Shown in pieces: positions 58,459-64,000 of a DNA stretch of 64,000 bases (position 1 is its first letter; each line of letters starts with the position of its first letter). This DNA comes from Pseudonocardia sp. CNS-139. Its GTDB lineage: Bacteria; Actinomycetota; Actinomycetes; Mycobacteriales; Pseudonocardiaceae. The translations under genes and the position numbers were made by a program. Location of the stretch: contig MKJX01000066.1 of the NCBI GenBank assembly GCA_001942415.1, positions 32,355 through 96,354 of the forward strand. Reading direction: 5' to 3'. The notes beneath the pieces were generated by a model. It was not told the DNA's origin. It searched no databases and worked only from the letters and a program-made list of their open reading frames with translations.

Positions 58459-59444
58459 TGCGCCGCGACCTCCAGCAGCTCCCCAAGGCCCACCTGCACC
58501 TGCACCTCGAAGGGGCCATGCGGCCGGCCACGCTCGCCGACCTCGCGGCCGAGGCGGGCGTGCCGGTGCCGCCGGTCCGCGGCTACACCTCGTTCGCGGA
58601 GTTCGGGACGCAGTACCGCTCCGCGTCCGCGCTGGTCGTGACCGAGGAGCACCTGCGCAGGGTGGTCCGCGAGGTCGTCGACGACGCCGCCGACGACGGC
58701 GCGGTGTGGGTGGAGCCGCACTTCTACCCGCCGCGGTACGCCGGGCAGCTCGGCACCGCGGAGGAGGTGCTGGAGATCGTCATCGACGAGGGGCAGCGCG
58801 CGGCGGCCGCCCGCGGCATCGGCTGCGGGTGGGTCGTCTCCGCGCTGCGCGACTTCGACCCGGCGCAGGCCGTGGACCTCGCGAAGCTCGCCGCCCGCTA
58901 CGCCGGGTCGGGGGTGGTGACGTTCGGGCTGGCCGCCGACGAGTCGCTGTTCCCGCCGGAGCCGTTCGCCGAGGCGTTCGGCATCGCGCGCGACGCCGGG
59001 CTGATCTCGGCGCCGCACGCCGGCGAGCTGGCCGGCCCGGCGAGCGTCTACGGCGCGCTCGACGCGCTGGGCGCCCGCCGGATCTGCCACGGCGTGCGGT
59101 CGATCGAGGACCCGGCGCTGGTCGAGCGGCTCGCCGCCGACGGGATCGTGCTGGACGTCTGCCTCACGTCGAACGTGATGCTCGCGGTGGTCCCGTCGCT
59201 CGACGAGCACCCGCTCGTGAAGCTGCTCGACGCGGGCGTGGCCTGCACGCTCAACGGCGACGACCCGCTGCTCTTCGGCCCGGGCCTGCTCGCGGAGTAC
59301 GAGCTGGCCCGCGAGCTGGTCGGGCTCTCGGACGAGCGCCTCGCCCAGCTCGCGCGCGCGTCGATCGTCGGCTCCGGCGCCCCCCGCGAGCTGGCGGCGG
59401 ACGCGGTGGAGCATGTGGAGGACTGGCTGACGGCGCCGGTCTGA
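58458..59444 (+). CDS. Adenosine deaminase family protein
   Basis: 328 residues, intact. Zn ligands: HLHLHLEGAMRPATLADL (HxH); catalytic SAPHAGELAGPASVYGAL (HAGE); RRICHGVRSIEDPALVERLA; and LNGDDPLLFGPGLLAEY (Asp-Asp). All key residues of ADA-type deaminases are present. It may act on adenosine, adenine or another aminopurine-like compound. Position in a dedicated import operon suggests its substrate is the imported compound or a product of it. Confidence 0.87.
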   Translation: MRRDLQQLPKAHLHLHLEGAMRPATLADLAAEAGVPVPPVRGYTSFAEFGTQYRSASALVVTEEHLRRVVREVVDDAADDGAVWVEPHFYPPRYAGQLGTAEEVLEIVIDEGQRAAAARGIGCGWVVSALRDFDPAQAVDLAKLAARYAGSGVVTFGLAADESLFPPEPFAEAFGIARDAGLISAPHAGELAGPASVYGALDALGARRICHGVRSIEDPALVERLAADGIVLDVCLTSNVMLAVVPSLDEHPLVKLLDAGVACTLNGDDPLLFGPGLLAEYELARELVGLSDERLAQLARASIVGSGAPRELAADAVEHVEDWLTAPV

Positions 59445-59465
59445 ACCCGGCATTCGGGCGGGACG

Positions 59466-60322
59466 TCAGCGGGCGGCGTTCTTCACGAAGCCCGTCTCCT
59501 TGTCCATGAGGCTGCGGTCGCCGCCGTGCCAGCACCGCGGACGTGCCGGCGGCGGGTGTCGTCGTCGGTGGCCCGCGCGGCCGAGTGCCACAGGTACGCG
59601 TCGTGCAGGATCACGTCACCGCGCTCGACGTAGACGGGGTACTCGCCGTCGATCTTCTCGAAGCCCAGCGGCATCGGCGCGGGCGGCGGGGTGTCGGTGT
59701 AGCCGCGCGCGGGCGGCGTCCCGTCCGGCACGGCGACGTTGTTGGCGTTCTCGAAGGGCGAGGCCGTGGCCCACAGGTGGCTGCCCGGCACGACCCGCAG
59801 GAACCCGTTGGCCGGGCTGGTGCCGTCGAGGTGGAACGTGAACGCGGTGCCCGGCCAGATGTCCATGTGCGGCACGGCCTGCCAGTCCGCGTGCCAGCCG
59901 ATCCGGGTGTAACCGGACTCCCGGCCCGGGCGCGCGTCCTGGTAGACGACTCCGTTGTTGCCCTTCCAGAAGTCCGGCCCGAGGATGCGGGCGACCAGGT
60001 CGACCAGCACGGGCGTCGCGAGGGCCTCGCCGATCGCGGGCGCCAGCTCCTCGGCGTGCTCGACGTAGTTGACGAACCGCTCGGCCTTCGTGGCGTCGTC
60101 GAGGTACTTGGTGGAGCCGTGGCGGACGTCGAGCGTCCCGGCGAGCACGCCGTCCTGCGCGGCGACGCACTCGGCCTCCATCCGGTCGATCAGCTCGGCC
60201 GGCACGAGGTCGCGCAGCACCACGAAACCCCAGCGGTCGTAGAACGCCTTGACGTCGTCCGGGTCGTCGGCCGGCGTGAACACGCCGGCCGAGGCGAAGG
60301 CGGTCAGGTCGAGAGCTGTCAC
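59466..60322 (-). CDS. Phytanoyl-CoA dioxygenase (PhyH) family protein, frameshifted
   Basis: About 285 residues. Fe ligands: HxD in YTRIGWHADWQAVPHMDIWP and distal His in GDVILHDAYLWHSAARATDD; NGFLRVVPGSHLWATASPFE is the typical PhyH loop. One base is missing near 59538; the tail restores GGDRSLMDKETGFVKNAAR and TGA at 59466. GTG at 60322 has GAGGAG 6 nt upstream. Convergent with the deaminase. The shared palindrome lies just upstream of its ribosome binding site. Confidence 0.84.
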
Positions 60323-60334
60323 GGCCACTCCTCG

Positions 60335-60354
60335 TATGAACCGGTTGGTTCATA
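60335..60354. promoter_or_regulatory. Shared palindrome, site 3 (PhyH promoter)
   Basis: TATGAACC-GGTT-GGTTCATA: perfect 8-bp arms, 4-nt spacer. It overlaps the stop of the upstream TetR gene and ends 13 bp before the PhyH GTG, so PhyH probably has its own regulated start. Confidence 0.68.
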
Positions 60355-61000
60355 CAGGATGACCTGTGCCGATGCCGTCCGCGGTTACGTTCCGGTGAAT
60401 CCGCTCAGCGCCCGCGCCGGCGGCCAGCGCGTCGGCGAGGAACCGCAGCTCGCGGTGCATGGCGGCCTGGCCGTCGTCGGCGTGGCGGGCCACCGAGTGC
60501 CGGTAGCTCACGGCCGACGCGAGCAGGTGCGCGGCGCTGTCGACGTCGGCCGCGGCGCTGCCGTGCGGGCGCGCGGCGGTGAGCACGGCCCTGATCTGCT
60601 CGACCATCCGCCCGAACCGGTCCTGCAGCGCGTCGAGCACGGCCGGGTGGGTGTCCGCCTCGCGCCAGAGCAGGTGCGAGAGCAGCGCGGACGAGTCGAG
60701 CGCCCGGTCCAGCGCGTCCACGAGCCGGCGCAGGCTCCCGGCGACGTCGCCGGGCACCACCACCCGTTCGGTGTCGATGCGGTCGTCGGGCAGCCGCTCC
60801 ACCAACGCGCTGAGCAGGTCCGGCTTGCGCTTGAAGTAGTAGTGCACGAGGCCCTTCGGCACGCCTGCCCGCTCCGCGATGCGGGACGTCGGGGTGGCGT
60901 CGAACCCGGCCTCGGCGAACAGTTCCTCGGCGGCGACGAGGATGCGCTCGCGCGCGCCGGGCTCCGGCGTCCGGCCGGTCCCGTCGGTCGTGTCGGTCAT
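60350..61000 (-). CDS. TetR family transcriptional regulator
   Basis: 216 residues, intact. RERILVAAEELFAEAGFDAT and TSRIAERAGVPKGLVHYYFK form the DNA-binding domain. ATG at 61000 behind GAGGAG. Directly before the PhyH gene; a second candidate to bind the shared palindromes. Ligand unknown. Confidence 0.85.
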   Translation of the reverse strand: MTDTTDGTGRTPEPGARERILVAAEELFAEAGFDATPTSRIAERAGVPKGLVHYYFKRKPDLLSALVERLPDDRIDTERVVVPGDVAGSLRRLVDALDRALDSSALLSHLLWREADTHPAVLDALQDRFGRMVEQIRAVLTAARPHGSAAADVDSAAHLLASAVSYRHSVARHADDGQAAMHRELRFLADALAAGAGAERIHRNVTADGIGTGHPV

Positions 61001-61101
61001 GTGCTCCTCACCCGCCCATCCTGACGCGCAGCACGGCCGCGACCGACGTGCGGCCGCGGCCGTGCTGTGGTTCGACGAGTTGCTTTCAGTTGCTCGGTCG
61101 G

Positions 61102-61464
61102 TCAGTGCGATCCGGCCAGTCCCCGGTGCTCCGCGTTGGCGGCCGGCAGGGCCGCGAGCCCCACGGCGACCGTCAGGACGGCGGCGACCCAGGAGGTCCA
61201 GGACGCCCCCGCGAAGGCGGTGTAGCCGAGCACCCACGGCGAGATGAAGAGCAGCACACCGAGCACGACGTGCACGTACTCGCTGGCGACCGATCCGGGC
61301 GAACCCAGGGACCAGAGGCCGGTGAGGGCGATCAGCACACCGAACACGATGAGCGTCCACAGCGCGGTGGCGTCCGTGGACACCACGATGGGCGAGAGGG
61401 CCGTCAGCACGCCGATCACCACGGCTGCCCAGTCCTGCCACCGGTGCCATGACCTCGTGGTCAT
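61102..61464 (-). CDS. SPW repeat membrane protein
   Basis: About 120 residues with four helices. The repeat motif appears as VLTALSPIVVSTDATALWTL and LLFISPWVLGYTAFAGASWT. ATG at 61464 with AGGGAG 8 nt upstream. Typical small actinobacterial/proteobacterial membrane protein; function unknown. Confidence 0.78.
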   Translation of the reverse strand: MTTRSWHRWQDWAAVVIGVLTALSPIVVSTDATALWTLIVFGVLIALTGLWSLGSPGSVASEYVHVVLGVLLFISPWVLGYTAFAGASWTSWVAAVLTVAVGLAALPAANAEHRGLAGSH

Positions 61465-61661
61465 CGCGATCACTCCCTAATCAGATCGAGCCCTTGTGAG
61501 GAGATCAAGTGGGACACCACGATGATGCGCTTGACTGGCCGCCCGGTCAAGTCACGGGTGAGCGACGGGGTGAGACCTTCGGAACACCCTTGTCGGGCCC
61601 GGATGTGACGCCGCACACTCCTTGCGAACCAACCGGAACGACACGTCGAGGAGGTCTTCCG

Positions 61662-61847
61662 ATGCGAGCCACCACCGGCGACCAGATCGCCATCGAGACC
61701 GCCACGCTCGACACGCCCCGGCGCTGCGGCGAGGTCGTCGAGGTGATCGGAGCGGGCGAGCGGGAGCACTACCGGGTGCGCTGGCAGGACGGCCACGAGT
61801 CGATCTACTTCCCGGGCCCGGACGCGCGCGTGCTGCCGCGCGACTGA
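61662..61847 (+). CDS. DUF1918 domain protein
   Basis: 61 residues. Matches the small SH3-like DUF1918: GDQIAIETATLDTPRRCGEV, VEVIGAGEREHYRVRWQDGH then ESIYFPGPDARVL. ATG behind GAGGAGG. Function unknown; single-domain form is common in actinobacteria. Confidence 0.85.
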   Translation: MRATTGDQIAIETATLDTPRRCGEVVEVIGAGEREHYRVRWQDGHESIYFPGPDARVLPRD

Positions 61848-61871
61848 CACCGCGTACGGGATGCTCGTCGG

Positions 61872-62945
<1,074 letters not shown>

Positions 62946-63038
62946 AGGCGTCTGTGGACAACTCCGCCCGCCCGGCCCGGAACCGACGTCCCCCACCCGT
63001 ACCTTTGTCGATCGGGGGACCCAGAATCAGGCAGGCCC

Positions 63039-63413
63039 GTGGGCTCGCCGCCGGGTGACCCGCTCGCCCGGGTGCGCGCGCTGTGCACGGCCCTGCCCGA
63101 GACCACCGAGGCCCGCACCCACGGCGCCCCGACCTGGTTCGTCCGGCGCCGGTCGTTCGCCAAGTTCGTCGACCCCGCCGGGCACCGCCTCGACCAGCCC
63201 TACGTCGCGCTCTGGGCCGCGGCCCCGCCCGGCGTCCGGCAGGAGCTCGTCGCGGCTGCGCCGGACCGCTTCTTCGAGCCGCGGTTCGGGGGGCGCGGCT
63301 GGGTCGGCGTGCGGCTGGACGGGGAGCCCGACTGGGCCGAGGTGCGCGAGGTCGTCACCGACGCCTACCGGCAGGTCGCCCCGAAGTCGCTCGCGGCCCG
63401 GCTCGACGGTTGA
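63039..63413 (+). CDS. MmcQ/YjbR family DNA-binding-like protein
   Basis: 124 residues, intact. ALCTALPETTEARTHGAPTW, FVRRRSFAKFVDP and FEPRFGGRGWVGVRLDGEPD are family text. GTG at 63039. A small alpha/beta protein of unknown role, proposed to bind DNA. Confidence 0.83.
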   Translation: MGSPPGDPLARVRALCTALPETTEARTHGAPTWFVRRRSFAKFVDPAGHRLDQPYVALWAAAPPGVRQELVAAAPDRFFEPRFGGRGWVGVRLDGEPDWAEVREVVTDAYRQVAPKSLAARLDG

Positions 63414-63421
63414 CGCGGACC

Positions 63422-64000
63422 TCAGGCGTCGTGCGGCAGCGCGCCGAGCCCTTGCTGCACGAACAGTGCCCTGACCTGCTCGTCCCCGACCTTGCGCCAG
63501 CGGTGGGCGAGCGTGCCCGGGTAGTAGAGCGTGTCGCCGGTGTGGACGACGAACAGGCCCTCGCCGGCGATCTCGACCTCGATCGCCCCCGCCAGCACGA
63601 AGATGAACTCGTCACCCTGGTGCGCGTACTCGGGGCCGAACTCGTCGGACGCGCCCTCGAAGAGCATCGGGTAGATCGCCCGGGTGCCCGCCACCAGCGA
63701 CCGCGCCGAGCCGCCGGGGTTCTCCACCGGGATGCCCCCGCCGGCCGGGACCAGGCTGACGCGCATGTCGGTGCGGTCGAGCGTCATCGACATCAGCGCG
63801 GGCTGCGAGGTGCCGAGCGCCTGCGCGATCCGGTGCAGCGACGCCATGCTCGGCCGTGCGATGCCGCGTTCGAGCTGGCTGAGGAACGGGTGGGAGAGGT
63901 CGGACGCCCCGGCGAGCTGCACGAGCGTCATCCCCAGCTCCTTGCGCCGGGCCCGGATCACCGCACCGAGGCGGCGGCGCAGCTCACGCTCCCCGTCGGC
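63422..64000 (-). CDS. XRE family regulator with C-terminal cupin domain, partial
   Basis: At least 192 residues; the 5' end lies beyond the window. HTH: LGMTLVQLAGASDLSHPFLS, QLERGIARPSMASLHRIAQA. Cupin: GPEYAHQGDEFIFVLAGAIE, GEGLFVVHTGDTLYYPGTLA with HRWRKVG. The frame stays open to base 64000 (ELRRRLGAVIRARRKELG), so the true start is upstream. Such HTH-cupin proteins control small-molecule metabolism. Convergent with the YjbR gene. Confidence 0.85.
   Translation of the reverse strand, partial: ADGERELRRRLGAVIRARRKELGMTLVQLAGASDLSHPFLSQLERGIARPSMASLHRIAQALGTSQPALMSMTLDRTDMRVSLVPAGGGIPVENPGGSARSLVAGTRAIYPMLFEGASDEFGPEYAHQGDEFIFVLAGAIEVEIAGEGLFVVHTGDTLYYPGTLAHRWRKVGDEQVRALFVQQGLGALPHDA

Overview
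The window is about 64 kb of very GC-rich DNA with frequent GTG/TTG starts, GTGA/ATGA start-stop overlaps and several apparently leaderless genes. Gene content points to an actinomycete, most likely of the Pseudonocardiaceae: an hrcA-dnaJ pair behind a CIRCE operator, an actinobacterial sirA-cysHDN sulfate assimilation operon, F420/LLM-type oxidoreductases, a TIGR03086 protein, a DDN-type reductase, and the octT-gpgP-rsfS-nadD order known from mycobacteria. The genus is inferred from gene order and protein style, not from any marker search. No rRNA, tRNA, prophage, insertion sequence or CRISPR array was seen.

Layout. 1-6.1 kb: TetR regulator, rsmE, dnaJ, hrcA with CIRCE, an ASCH-type protein, hemW. 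6.2-6.9 kb: a VapBC toxin-antitoxin pair. 7-15 kb: a sulfur block (leader peptide, sirA, small zinc ribbon, cysH, cysD, cysN, sirohydrochlorin chelatase, TauE/SafE exporter, LLM oxidoreductase). 15-22.5 kb: a nucleoside-hydrolase-like anchored protein, an FAD/NAD(P)-binding protein and an SsuD-like monooxygenase, the last two each behind their own sulfur-type leader peptide, plus a LamG/membrane pair and an N-formylglutamate amidohydrolase. 22.5-32.8 kb: mixed accessory genes (VOC/MarR pair with a double operator, thioesterase, ABC exporter, enoyl-CoA hydratase, sirtuin, alcohol dehydrogenase, MarR, MOSC). 32.8-43 kb: lepA, a diguanylate cyclase, an alpha/beta hydrolase, a transglutaminase/alpha-E/ATP-grasp trio, rpsT, holA. 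43-53 kb: thrC behind a SAM riboswitch, comEA-comEC, degV, octT, gpgP, rsfS, a partner-switching anti-sigma module, nadD. 53.3-61 kb: a probable uptake and catabolic cluster (TauD dioxygenase, two TetR regulators, ABC importer, adenosine-deaminase-like enzyme, PhyH dioxygenase) whose three promoters share one palindrome. 61-64 kb: SPW protein, DUF1918, GH172, MmcQ/YjbR, and an XRE-cupin regulator cut by the window end.

Regulation seen directly: CIRCE at hrcA, a SAM riboswitch whose closing stem covers the thrC ribosome binding site, three short leader peptides carrying the [R]-[HY]-[VL]-D-L-x-R motif with a nearby Cys, a perfect 14-bp inverted repeat between MarR and VOC genes, and the shared TGAACC-N4-GGTTCA-type sites.

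Main caveat: roughly 60 single-base frame breaks interrupt about 40 otherwise normal genes, including holA, nadD and thrC, nearly all as missing bases in short G/C runs. I treat these as sequence errors and give each such gene as one feature spanning both frames. A short stretch in the transglutaminase gene shows the opposite pattern, lengthened homopolymers.
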